Made by a program: the position numbers and the translations under genes. A model generated the notes under the pieces. It saw only the letters and a program-made list of their open reading frames with translations. It had not been told where the DNA came from and made no database searches. DNA of 64,000 nucleotides, taken from Mayamaea pseudoterrestris. Its lineage: Eukaryota > Bacillariophyta > Bacillariophyceae > Sellaphorales > Sellaphoraceae. The stretch's first letter is position 1. Each line of letters opens with the position of its first letter. Below are positions 31,793 through 41,655 of this stretch, in pieces. The stretch is from the NCBI GenBank assembly GCA_027923505.1, contig BROI01000037.1:124001-188000 (forward strand), in the 5' to 3' direction.

Positions 31793-32487
31793 AATGCAGC
31801 TGGGCTGTGAGTTTGTGAGTTGATAATATTGGGCTTCGCATGGGCATACGCCGTGGCCACATGAATACAACCGAGGTCGCTGCATGGCCAAACCCATGCT
31901 TATCAAGCAGCAATTTCGATGACGTCTCTTAGCCATCATACTGATCCCGCTTGCTATCGGAGTGCGCGAGGAGATGAAATTTGCTGGAGCGGGCGCCAAT
32001 GTTCCAGTGTCTGGTGCACTTGTTGGGTTGTTATGGTAACGTTCCAGGACTTATACTGTATTGAAAAGTCTACGACTTTGCGAATATAAACGCTCACTTG
32101 CTTCACTCGCATCTTGGTTTGCTAGCTTAATTAATAGTAAAGACAGTGCCATAAGTTCTATATGGAAGGCTTCGTAGCAGAGCTGATGTGTCATAAGCAA
32201 CCTCCGTGCAGTAGTGGTTGGTGTTGGCAGCCGTAACCTGAAGGGAGCATCCACGATGATGCCTTTGTACTACGTTTCACCCTCGTCCAAAGATATCAGA
32301 GGCAGCATCGCATGATCTTAATACGTACGGCAACAGGCACGCTGTTTTGTTGTTTCTGCGACAACATGTCTCCAGTGTCACGAGGACAGACGTCATCAAC
32401 TTGTCACTACCATGGCAAAGTACCTTTGCAATATCAGCAGTCAATCAGTAAACTATCCGAACCGAGCAAGGGTCTCCCTAGCGATTT
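31793..32487. other. Intergenic region, nothing recognised
   Basis: About 700 bases between convergent genes with only short, unconvincing frames. No RNA gene or repeat seen. Confidence 0.4.
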
Positions 32488-33645
32488 CTATCTATCAGTT
32501 TTCTGGCAGCAGCCATTAGGGCAAAGGTGCGCGAGGTTTGCCTTGTTGTTCCTCCTCCTCTTGGTCGATACAGACCCATCCTCTAACAATAGCTGCTTGG
32601 TTCGGTTCGCCGGCAAAACAACGAGCGCGTCCGCTAGATGCTTCCATTCAGTCGTTGCCAAGCTTGGAAAGAACTCGAGGCCAGTGACTCGCTCCAAGTC
32701 AGTCCATTGGACCAAGTAATCCGACAGTTGATTGCTCGTATCGGCCTTGTCATTCACATTGTTTGGAACAACAAAACACGCATACTTGACAATGGTTTCT
32801 TCGTCATTCTCATTATGTATAACAACGACAATTTTGAAAAAGTGCGTTGGAACTGCCACCAAATTGGGCGGAGCTCCAATGGCTAAATACTGATACTCGA
32901 ACAATTTTTCGTGCACCATTCGATGCGGCAACCAAATGGGCCCTGTGACAACATAGGTTGTTGTATTATCGTCATATGTCGATGACGATCGAGCGACCTG
33001 TCGCGTCCAAGACTCTAGCTGCGCCCAAATCTTGCGGTTGATCTCGTGGTGCTGGGGCGAAATGTTGGCAAGGTTGTACGTGTCGAGTCGTTCCTTGGCG
33101 TCACCAAAATCGGCAGCGGGCGCCAAGTGACCCCGATCATAGCCAGAGTTGTGGTAGGAGCTGTTTCTTGATCGAAAGTGTTCCGGCAAGGCTTGCTCCT
33201 CGTAAAAATGGTGGCGCTTGCGACCGCCTGACTTGTCGTCGTCATTAATTTGAAGTCGTTCCATGACATAGACTGGGTTGCGAGTACGAACGTCAAAGGC
33301 AATTTCCAAGTTTGGATTGGGTCGAAATATTCGAATAGGAGACACGGGCGATAGACGAGAAAGTGGTTCTTTATGATCCTTTAACTGATCTGGTATCGTT
33401 TTTGTACTTCCAAAGAGCCAAGAATTATCTGCTCGCGTCATGTCGCGTTCCTCCTCAGACGTAAAAATTGCGAGGCCTGAAGCTCCAATGACAGACAGCA
33501 AAACTTTCTCATGTTTTATCAATCTGCGAAACATGTCTTTTGATGCATCAGGGCTAATGCATTGTATGCCAATGCATGGAGCTGCCAGCTGCGAAATTTG
33601 TGATGGCGACGGTGAACTGATGCACCAACCACTGCGACATAGCAT
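32488..33645 (-). CDS. DNA/RNA non-specific endonuclease, EndoG type
   Basis: A 385-residue protein if the ATG at 33645 is used, or 348 from the ATG at 33534 (MFRRLIKHEKVLLSVIGASG), whose hydrophobic start resembles the mitochondrial anchor of EndoG. The nuclease core has the ββα-metal motif: SGYDRGHLAPAADF with catalytic His at ~173, then NISPQHHEINRKIWAQLE, where the Asn would hold the Mg ion. TYVVTGPIWLP and VPTHFFKIVVV match the family's central strands. EndoG enzymes cut nucleic acids in mitochondria and in programmed cell death. There is an in-frame TTG further upstream that was not used. The C-terminal tail is Lys/Arg-rich. Confidence 0.85.
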   Translation of the reverse strand: MLCRSGWCISSPSPSQISQLAAPCIGIQCISPDASKDMFRRLIKHEKVLLSVIGASGLAIFTSEEERDMTRADNSWLFGSTKTIPDQLKDHKEPLSRLSPVSPIRIFRPNPNLEIAFDVRTRNPVYVMERLQINDDDKSGGRKRHHFYEEQALPEHFRSRNSSYHNSGYDRGHLAPAADFGDAKERLDTYNLANISPQHHEINRKIWAQLESWTRQVARSSSTYDDNTTTYVVTGPIWLPHRMVHEKLFEYQYLAIGAPPNLVAVPTHFFKIVVVIHNENDEETIVKYACFVVPNNVNDKADTSNQLSDYLVQWTDLERVTGLEFFPSLATTEWKHLADALVVLPANRTKQLLLEDGSVSTKRRRNNKANLAHLCPNGCCQKTDR

Positions 33646-34214
33646 CACGTGTTCTGTTAGTTTTTGAAGCCATCGCAGATTACCGTATTGGGTCTGCAAT
33701 TAAACAATTTTCGACTGTTAGTTTATGCGCACATGCGCTTTTCCAGCCCTTCACAGTAAGTACTGTATTCCTTACTTGGTCGTGGGCACACTCGTAGAAG
33801 TCTGTCGGCAAGCTCTCACTTCGGCTGCCGCCGGTTGTTTTATCTTTCAATGCAAAGTGGTATCGAGGACTGACAAAACTGACATACTGGTGATACTCGA
33901 CAATACTGGCGCGTCCTTGCCGTTAGTTTCGTACAACATCGAACTCAACTCTTTAAGATGTTTTCACCACCAACACGCATACCTTTCAATAAAGGACGAG
34001 CATTATTGGTGCAATTAAGTCTCCAACAGCGCTAGCATTGTCTTTCCGACTGAGCATCGAAAGCATTCCTGTATGCATCTAAGAAATTAGCTAGCGCTGG
34101 AGCAATCAGGTCCATGTAGATGGTTGCATCGCTCGCTGGTTAGAACGACAGTTAGACTGTCGGAAATCGATTTCACATCAGCTCACGTTAATCGCAACAT
34201 AATTGCAAGCGACA
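33646..34214. other. Intergenic region, nothing recognised
   Basis: About 570 bases upstream of the nuclease gene and downstream of the glycosyltransferase gene. Only short frames; no feature supported. Confidence 0.4.
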
Positions 34215-35462
34215 TCATAGCCTCGTTCTGCCCGGGCGCAACAAGACCCCGGCATCGTTCAATAGAATTTGGGCTTCACCCTCTCCAACCTGACTCACAA
34301 AACCAGCTACCCAACTCTGTATTCCATCGTACGTCCCTCCAAGCACCTTGCCCGCCGTCTTGCGCCACACCTTTTCGCGCGACTTGCCCTTGACAGCTTT
34401 TCGAGCATCCGCTCGGAATGTATAGGACTCCCAACTGCCCAGATAGTGGTAGATACCAATGGGCATGGTGTCACATGCTATCCATGCCGATGGACAAGCG
34501 TTGGCGGGTCGGTGGGCATTCATGCCGCCGAATAAATCATCCACAGCCAAACGGGAAACATCGATCATGCTCTTGCCCAAGCCATTGTTTTGATCCGTGG
34601 GATACGCTCGGTAGCGCCATCGTAACGTGTCAAAGCGAGTGGCATTGATGAAAGCAGGAACATGGTGCTTCTTCAAGACTACGTCTTGCTCCGCCGGTGC
34701 ACTTTCAACCGCACTGAACAACGCTCGACCGACCGTCACGCACGGTCCATTCTGAAAATAGTCGTACCAAGCAGCTGGATACAGAGACGTGTCGCGGAGT
34801 TCAGTGTTCGTGCTCGTCAGTTCCTTCAACGCCTTCCAAACACTCTCCGGCTCTTTCATCAAATACCTTTCACGCAGTAAGCCTGCATTCGCCCCGCTCA
34901 GAGTCAGAAACTCGTCAATGTCCACAAAGGACGTCCAGCTTTGCTTCAGCGCTTGCAGTTGCCGAATGCAGGCTCCGTAAAACTGCTGCTGTCTCAAGTT
35001 GTGCTTGAACAGACGCTGATCCTCCCTGTCGCTTTCTAACACAGTAAAGTTGCGATCAGCAAAGTCGTCATCCTTCCATTCTAGTATGGTCATGCGAGTT
35101 TTCCATTTTTGTAGTATTTGAGACGGCGAAGTTTGCGATCGTGGATCCGAAGTGACAATCAAAACGCGAAGCTTCAACGCAAAGTAATGGTAGGCAATCC
35201 ACTCGGAGAGGCGATGATTGTCGTCCATGACCAATAAACAGGCGGAGAATGTTTCATCGTCGTCATTGGAAATCTCGTTTCCTTTCTCAGTAGTCTCTTT
35301 GATTGATATCTCAGCAGGCTTTTGCAGAAACGTTTCGACGAAATCGGTGAAGCGAACGTCGTTGTCGGTGATGGATGTGCCGAACAACAGTGACACGTAT
35401 CGAAGCACCGGAATGATGGAAAGCAGAAATGTTATGGCGAGTATAAATCGCGTCGATGGCAT
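34215..35462 (-). CDS. GT92-like glycosyltransferase, type II membrane protein
   Basis: A 415-residue protein. A single N-terminal anchor (FILAITFLLSIIPVLRYVSL) suggests a Golgi type II enzyme. The catalytic part begins FSACLLVMDDNHRLSEWIAY, where DDNxxLxEWxxYHY is the hallmark of the GT92/DUF23 and GT2-like group. SFVDIDEFLTLSG supplies a DxD-like acidic motif for the metal-sugar nucleotide. Later, VKKHHVP-type and ARKAVKGKSREKVWRKTAG segments are conserved-looking but not assigned. Diatoms carry many such enzymes with unknown sugar specificity. The ATG at 35462 directly precedes the anchor. Confidence 0.75.
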   Translation of the reverse strand: MPSTRFILAITFLLSIIPVLRYVSLLFGTSITDNDVRFTDFVETFLQKPAEISIKETTEKGNEISNDDDETFSACLLVMDDNHRLSEWIAYHYFALKLRVLIVTSDPRSQTSPSQILQKWKTRMTILEWKDDDFADRNFTVLESDREDQRLFKHNLRQQQFYGACIRQLQALKQSWTSFVDIDEFLTLSGANAGLLRERYLMKEPESVWKALKELTSTNTELRDTSLYPAAWYDYFQNGPCVTVGRALFSAVESAPAEQDVVLKKHHVPAFINATRFDTLRWRYRAYPTDQNNGLGKSMIDVSRLAVDDLFGGMNAHRPANACPSAWIACDTMPIGIYHYLGSWESYTFRADARKAVKGKSREKVWRKTAGKVLGGTYDGIQSWVAGFVSQVGEGEAQILLNDAGVLLRPGRTRL

Positions 35463-35919
35463 GAGATTCGGTCCTTGTTACAGTATCATCATGGTAAATA
35501 GGCTGTGGAGTAGTTTGGTCATGGAAATAATGACATCGGATCGCGCGACGCATCAGCGTGACCGAATCCCTTATCCAGAACCACTGTGACGAATGGATTC
35601 ATCGCCAAACCGTGACTGTGTCACACCATCACTTCGACCGTTGAGCACGAAAATCCAATGCGGCATCCGAGTCGTCCGTTATTCGAGGGTGGTCGATTAC
35701 GGTTGCTTTTGCTTTCAAACTTCTTCTGCAACCAGCTGAAGCCTGTTCCGTCAACTCCATCGTGCTTGTATAGCAAGAGAAGAAAAAGCGGTTCTGAACG
35801 CGGCAGCTTGCTTTTGCAGTAGTATTACTGTTCGCCGACTCGCAAAAACTCGGACTTTTTGGCAGTTACTCCGACTCTTGTACAGCAATAGCCATACACT
35901 AAGCATTTTGAACTACAAT
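35463..35919. other. Divergent intergenic region
   Basis: About 460 bases between divergent starts of the glycosyltransferase and the coiled-coil protein; presumably holds both promoters. Confidence 0.4.
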
Positions 35920-38368
35920 ATGAACCCATCTGGCATGCGCATAGAAGAAAAGAAGAGCGCCGACGCTTCCGTCTTGAGCTACAATAACGATGAACGATCA
36001 CTCTCAAGCTACAAGTCGACGCAAAGCAGCCGATCGTCCGTCTTGCAACGAGCCCGAGAATATAATCGAAGAATCGACGAGCAAAACAAGCGACGCAGCA
36101 AGTCGTTGGAGCGGAGTGCAAGTACCTCAGAAGCGGATAGCTATGTGAGTGGAATGTCTGGAAATAACAGGCGGTCCGTTTCGGCTGGGCGGCAAGTGAT
36201 TCCAACGAGCCGAGTGAGTACGAGGGAGCGCGCCATGGCCAGCGTTCGCAAGGAGACAACGGCGACTAGCCATGTAAGTCCAGTCAAGAATACGAACAAG
36301 ATTGAAGCAGCTCGACGCATGTATATTGACGACGATTCCTGTGGGACGAGTGATGGTCCGAGTCCACGAGCCAAGGCAGCATCTACTCGCCCCACCGCCG
36401 TGGTACCACCTGCTGCGCGAACCGTCATGGAGCCGTACAATCGTACGAGCACGCCAACGACAGCAACGACGACGAGCAGTAGTAGTCCGAAACCGCCGCA
36501 ATCGTATCAGCAGCCGTCTCCAATACGTCAGCATCAAGCTGTAGCATCTCCCATCCAGCAGCCGGTTTCGCAGCCTCGTGGCGGCAACAACAACATTACC
36601 CCGACCAATACTCGTCCAAGGGCAAACATGACTCGCAACACGACGACCTCCTCGAGTCGGACCCTTCCCATTACTAACTTGACCTCAAATGCTTCGCCAG
36701 GTAGTCAATCAACGCGGAGTCGGCAGTCGCGATACTCGGATCAGCAGTCACCCAATGCACAGCCGCACCAACAAGCAAAAGAGCAGCACCAGCCCGCACA
36801 AGAAGCCAACGCGGCTGACAATCCCAATGGCGTGTCACCTGAACTATTGGTAGACGCACTTGCCGGACACGAGGACGGACTTTTGGCCATTGCCGAGCGC
36901 CTCATGGAGTCTTACGATGGCGGCTACGATGTCATGGGTGAAGCTATCATTGACGCCTTTGCCGACGTTCAGCGCTTGTTTCAGCATGTTGTGGAAGCGG
37001 CGCACATGGAAGGCGCCGCTTTTGAAGCGACGCGGCGAGAGGAAGAAGTGAATGAACTAAAGAAACAATTAGCGAGTAGCAACATTGTTGGACAAGATGG
37101 CGTTGGGGAATATGGCATGCCGAGCAAGACGGCAAATAGTCCAGGATCGCAGCGATTGGATGAGTTTGTTGATCAAGATGTGAAGGATATGTTGACGGAA
37201 GCGATTCGCAAGGGAACCCAGCTGCGCGATGCGAATAAACATCGCGAATGTTTGGACTTGTACGAGCGGGCTTGCATTAATGCATCATCATTATTGCCAG
37301 TAGATTCGGACAATCGCGGGCGCTTGCACATGAGCATGTCGCGAGCCGAATCGTTGAGTCCAGATCGGGCATGCGCCATTTTGAGATATACCATGGACGA
37401 CGTGTTGCGATCTGGTTTAAAACCTACAAAGTCACCTATGCCGGATCTGTCCAAGCGATCAGATTTGGTGTTGAATCGCCCGACCAACTCCATGGTCAGC
37501 AACGGTGGTCATTATGCGGGTGCTTTACAGAGCGCTGACGAGGCTTTGAACAGTTTGATTGAGGAAATGAAGGAGATCTTGAGTGCGCCGGTGTATGAAG
37601 ATACGCCTCTGCAGCACGTTGCTCAACGCTTTTGGGTGGCTTTGCACGATGCGCAGAAGCTGCAGCACCGCAACGAGGATCGCTTGGAGCAGCAGCTGGC
37701 AAAGCTCAAGGGAGAATTTCTATTGGCCAAGTCGGTGAGTACTTGCATGGACAGTTGATGGTCTCTCCATGTGCTGTTAGTCGATGCCTTTTCTTTACTC
37801 ATTTACATTTTATATCATTAATTAATTTCAGGAATGGGAGGAGAAGTTGAGTAAAGCTAACGAACAGACGGAACTTTATAAGAGCAAGGTTGACAAACTA
37901 CGAAAGGATGCTATGAAGGGCGAAAAATACATGGATCAAGCGAGGCAATTTGCTGCTCGTTTAAATGATAGTGACATGGACATGTCAACAATCTATGGGT
38001 CAGTAAAGTCTGGCACGTCAGGACGGGCGAATTCGGTTGCTTCGCTCGGCAGCGGTTTGGCGCAGCAAGCCAAGACGATTGTCAACTCGGTGAACAGTAG
38101 TTTCAATTGCGCCAATCTGAACGAACGATCCGGTCAGAACGCGCATGACCTTAATGGCGACGATGCCTTGGATATTCCGTTTGATCGGTCGCGATCTATG
38201 GAGCGAACATCGGATACAACTGGAACGAGTGAGCGATCAAGGACGCCGGCCCAGACTAGAACACCAGGAACAAAGGACCGCTCTCGAACGCCAGTGGCAA
38301 CAAGGACGCCGGCAACTTCCAAAGCGTATCAGGACTATTCAAGGTCACCGCAACGAATTGATGTCTAA
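35920..38368 (+). CDS. Disordered coiled-coil protein with Ser/Arg/Thr-Pro-rich tail
   Basis: Two exons: 35920-37734 and 37832-38368, with a 97-bp intron (GTGAGT to TTTCAG), phase 0, joining LLAKS to EWEEKLSKANEQ. Product ~783 residues. The first ~310 residues are Ser, Arg, Gln and Pro-rich and probably disordered. A helical part follows (~320-380). At ~425-460 the pattern AIRKGTQLRDANKHRECLDL with YERAC resembles a MIT or TPR-like helical pair. A coiled coil spans the exon join (LAKLKGEFLLAKSEWEEKLS). The tail carries RSRTP/TRTP repeats, likely kinase targets. No known family is recognised; a cytoskeleton or scaffold role would be a guess. Confidence 0.7.
37735..37831 (+). other. Intron of the coiled-coil protein gene
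   Basis: 97 bp, GTGAGT to TTTCAG, with stops in frame and a pyrimidine-poor, AT-rich 3' part. Confidence 0.85.
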
Positions 38369-38482
38369 GGGAAGCAATATATATATTATAACTTGAACAT
38401 AGGGTAGAATAATATGGTTAAAATTCAAGCATGCCCTGCCGTGTGATTACTTGCTCCGCTTCGACGCAAAAGAAATGTGCCC

Positions 38483-39562
38483 TCATATATCTGCGTCATA
38501 ATGGAAGAATAAGTTGCAGATATAGAGACGACTGTTCAAGCTGCAAACGCGTGCCACCAGATGACTATAACAAACGTTTACTCGCACATACCTCATGACA
38601 CCGACTGGAATCAAGAATCCAAACAAGTTCACCGACCAGTATAGCATGTTCAAACAAGCCAGTATTCGACTAAACGCACCCATTGGCGTTGCACTCGACG
38701 TGCTCCACTGCCACACGTAGCCAATCCGCAACACGTTGAATAGTACACTGGTCAGTATTCGCAAAGGCAGCGGCGCCAAAACGACGCGACCTCCAAGACT
38801 CGACTCCATGACGGCTTGCAGCGACAGAAAGAACAGTGGTCGCGCCGCCAGCGACGCAGTCGCGTACCGCTTTCCGACGGTGCATTGCGCCACGACGGCC
38901 AAGGGTGCCACCAGTCCCAGTAGCACACCGGCGCGCAACCAACGGTCGTACCAGACGGAGTAGGCGAGTGAAAAGCCGAGGGGATTGCTGAGCATGTGCG
39001 GAACATGTCCTTGCGGAGGAAGCGCTGGCAGTCTTGGAGCTCCAGACGTTGTTTGAGGTTGCTGGCTCAAGCGATGCAGGAGGCAAAGGTATCCAGTCAA
39101 ACACGCCGCTAGCAACGCGTCGAGTGGTTTCAAAAATGGCACGAGACAGAGGGCCAGCAGCGCTGGCGTCTTTTCCACTGATGCCGTCTGTGATGCCATG
39201 GGAGATGCACTGCCTTGCACGTGACCAGCTTGCGACTGCGCTCGAGCCGCTGCCCGTCGAAGAATCATTGACAATGGCCTTTTCCAGGATCTTGACGCAA
39301 CCACCTCCATGTCATTCGTTTGCCTCAAGACTGCCTCAACGTACGGAGGTAGTTGATTGTTGGGAAAGGAGTTGGCGAGCTGCACAACGTCATTGTTGGA
39401 TGGTGGCCATATCTCGGCGCCTCGACCGTACGCCGCAAGAGCATGATGACAACGGTGATGACGTTGGTGTTGTGTCGAGGATTGATGAGTAGTCGAAGTT
39501 GATTGAATGAAAAAGGCGCTGGATGACGTGATTAGCAGCGCTGCTATGAGAGAAGCATGCAT
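38483..39562 (-). CDS. Predicted plastid-targeted multi-pass membrane protein
   Basis: A 359-residue protein starting at the ATG at 39562 (an in-frame TTG lies upstream). MHASLIAALLITSSS followed by AFFIQS is a signal peptide with an ASAFAP-like cut site, pointing to the plastid. Residues ~150-340 contain about six hydrophobic segments (TPALLALCLVPFLKPLDALL; AGVLLGLVAPLAVVAQ; YWSVNLFGFLIPVGV). No family is recognised. Near the 3' end a GTATGT at 38591 and TTGCAG at 38541 could form a 51-bp intron of whole-codon length, so the last residues are uncertain. Confidence 0.65.
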   Translation of the reverse strand: MHASLIAALLITSSSAFFIQSTSTTHQSSTQHQRHHRCHHALAAYGRGAEIWPPSNNDVVQLANSFPNNQLPPYVEAVLRQTNDMEVVASRSWKRPLSMILRRAAARAQSQAGHVQGSASPMASQTASVEKTPALLALCLVPFLKPLDALLAACLTGYLCLLHRLSQQPQTTSGAPRLPALPPQGHVPHMLSNPLGFSLAYSVWYDRWLRAGVLLGLVAPLAVVAQCTVGKRYATASLAARPLFFLSLQAVMESSLGGRVVLAPLPLRILTSVLFNVLRIGYVWQWSTSSATPMGAFSRILACLNMLYWSVNLFGFLIPVGVMRYVRVNVCYSHLVARVCSLNSRLYICNLFFHYDADI

Positions 39563-39826
39563 GGTAGACAATGTACGATGCTTAAAGGTCGTTTGAGCAA
39601 CCGGTACAATTAGCAAATAGTATCGTCAAAAAATTGACGACGGAAGAATGACATCACACCATGGTGGCGCGACGGCGCGGGGACGAATCAAGCCATTGTG
39701 AAAAGAGAAAAGGACGACAGTTACTGTCACTGTGAGTGTGTCACTGTCTGTCAAAGAGTGGAAACTCCTTTTCATTGTCAGACATTTTGCAAAACTACTA
39801 TCGTATGTACTACTATACTGCATCTA

Positions 39827-41257
39827 TCATCCAGTGAGCCATGCTTCATCCCGCTTCTTCTTCCACGACCTTGTCGTCCGTGTATTGGTGCTACGCTCCG
39901 ATACTTCCGTCCAACTGTTCAAATGCCGGGTTGTCGGATGCAAGCCAGCCTCCGTCATGTTGCGCAAGGCATTCACCGCGGCAACCCAATCATTAGTTGA
40001 AACGGCACCGTGCACCAGCAAGCTATAGCATGCCTTGTCCTTGGCCAATACATCGTACACGTTAAAGGTTCTAGGCTCGCCGGGTGATGATTCCGGACCA
40101 GTTGATCGATCGGCGAGATGTCTGTTCAACAAGGCGGATGCTTCCGTCGCCAGACCGAGTGATTGGTAAGCTGCCGCGAGGGGGTTCCAATGTCGCGCCG
40201 CCAGTTGTAAATGAGGATGCGTACTTTGTAAGCTTAGTAGTATACTTTTCACTTGATCCAAAGGAGCCCGAGGGCCGTTCAAGTCGTCATGTTCGCGCCC
40301 CTGTCGAGCTGCACGTACAGCGGCGCGAATCAATGAGAGAACCATGCTATCGGTAACGTGAATCGCAGTCGCTCGTTTGTTTAAACGCCGTGAACCACCA
40401 CACTTTGTCTCGTGCCTTTCAACAGTCGTGAATATAGCAAGAGCTGGCTCCCAAAGACAAAGCTTGGCGCAGGCAAGCAAGGCACCTTCGTGATGAATAT
40501 TCTTGGGTGGAATCTTGGACAGTGTCGGCGTTGCGCTGTTGGACATTGTCATTGTCTGATTCGTCAGGTCCGACATGCTGCGTTTGCGGAATACATCATC
40601 GTGCTGCATACGATCATACGTTCGAAGCGCATATTTCCAAAGACTGGGCTTGTTTCGCTTGCGCACGTTTCTCCAAATGAGCGACGCGTAGCCTTGACTA
40701 TTCATGACTGGCGACTGCGTTCGAAAGTCGGGGTTGCGATCGGAAATGCCCGGCGTCGGTCGCCATTTGGCAGCTGCAGTCGTCCAAAAGTTGGCGTTGC
40801 CTAATGCTGGAGTTGATGGTGTTGGCAAGGCTATTGTAGCGTCGTCCGGTGTCGTTGGTCCATCCTGCTGCCACAGCATGAGCGATCTGGCCATTTTGAA
40901 GATCATTTCCGTTCCACCTGGTAGTGTTTGCATCAATGGTTGTTCCGGCAAGTCCATGGCTTTCAAGGCTTGCTCCTGCTTGCGTTGATTCGTTCTTCCT
41001 TCCGACACTTTTCGGAGTCGTCGTTTCTGCGAGTTGCTCAATGAGTTGACTGCTGTGGCGGGTCTTTTGCTGAACGAGTTATTTTCGGAAGATGGATGTT
41101 GGGGTCGTCTGGATGAAGACGCAGCCAGGTGAAAGCCTCTGCTTCGTGACGAATAATGTTTCGTTGTGCATCGTGATTGGAACGATGACACGTTTTCCAT
41201 TCGAGTCGTCGCCAAAGTCACGGCAAAGAGACATTGCGTCCATGTACATTTCCTCAT
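39827..41257 (-). CDS. PPR-like protein, probably organellar
   Basis: A 476-residue protein from the ATG at 41257. The first residues (MRKCTWTQCLFAVTLATT) look like a signal peptide, with SSFQS soon after, so plastid targeting is possible. A helix-turn-helix repeat near the C terminus, YSLLVHGAVSTNDWVAAVNA then LRNMTEAGLHPTTRHLN, fits a pentatricopeptide (PPR) unit of ~35 residues; similar helical pairs occur at ~250-280 and ~330-375 (HHEGALLACAKLCLWEPALA; HLQLAARHWNPLAAAYQSLG). PPR proteins bind organellar RNA for editing, splicing or stability. The N-terminal ~110 residues are basic and Ser/Arg-rich. Assignment rests on one good and a few weak repeats. Confidence 0.6.
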   Translation of the reverse strand: MRKCTWTQCLFAVTLATTRMENVSSFQSRCTTKHYSSRSRGFHLAASSSRRPQHPSSENNSFSKRPATAVNSLSNSQKRRLRKVSEGRTNQRKQEQALKAMDLPEQPLMQTLPGGTEMIFKMARSLMLWQQDGPTTPDDATIALPTPSTPALGNANFWTTAAAKWRPTPGISDRNPDFRTQSPVMNSQGYASLIWRNVRKRNKPSLWKYALRTYDRMQHDDVFRKRSMSDLTNQTMTMSNSATPTLSKIPPKNIHHEGALLACAKLCLWEPALAIFTTVERHETKCGGSRRLNKRATAIHVTDSMVLSLIRAAVRAARQGREHDDLNGPRAPLDQVKSILLSLQSTHPHLQLAARHWNPLAAAYQSLGLATEASALLNRHLADRSTGPESSPGEPRTFNVYDVLAKDKACYSLLVHGAVSTNDWVAAVNALRNMTEAGLHPTTRHLNSWTEVSERSTNTRTTRSWKKKRDEAWLTG

Positions 41258-41655
41258 GATCACAAGAAAATCCTTGTCATCGTGGCTATACAGTTAAATT
41301 CATGAAAGAAAAGCGAGCATAGGCCGTTATGAAACGTAGATTACGATTGCGACCTCCATGGTCGCGCACTCGTCGAAGCGGAGAAACTTTGCTATGTCAC
41401 ACCACGACTGACGTTGCAGGAATGAGTCAGAGACTGACGTCAGCTCTATTCAGTCGCGCTTTACCTTCAAGTGCGGCAGAAACCTGCGCACGCGCCACGC
41501 GAGGCAGACGTCTCTTGCCTTCATCGCAGAAGCAACGAGAAGGTTTGTTTCTCCACCTCCTGCATCAGAAATCCGTCAATCGTACACATTCGTAGTATTT
41601 ATAGACCGATTGTTATACATATTAATCCGAGAGCGCTTTTACAGGCACTCGTACA
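41258..41655. other. Divergent intergenic region
   Basis: About 400 bases between the PPR-like gene and the DUF2358-like gene; GC-rich near 41350-41520. No gene supported. Confidence 0.35.
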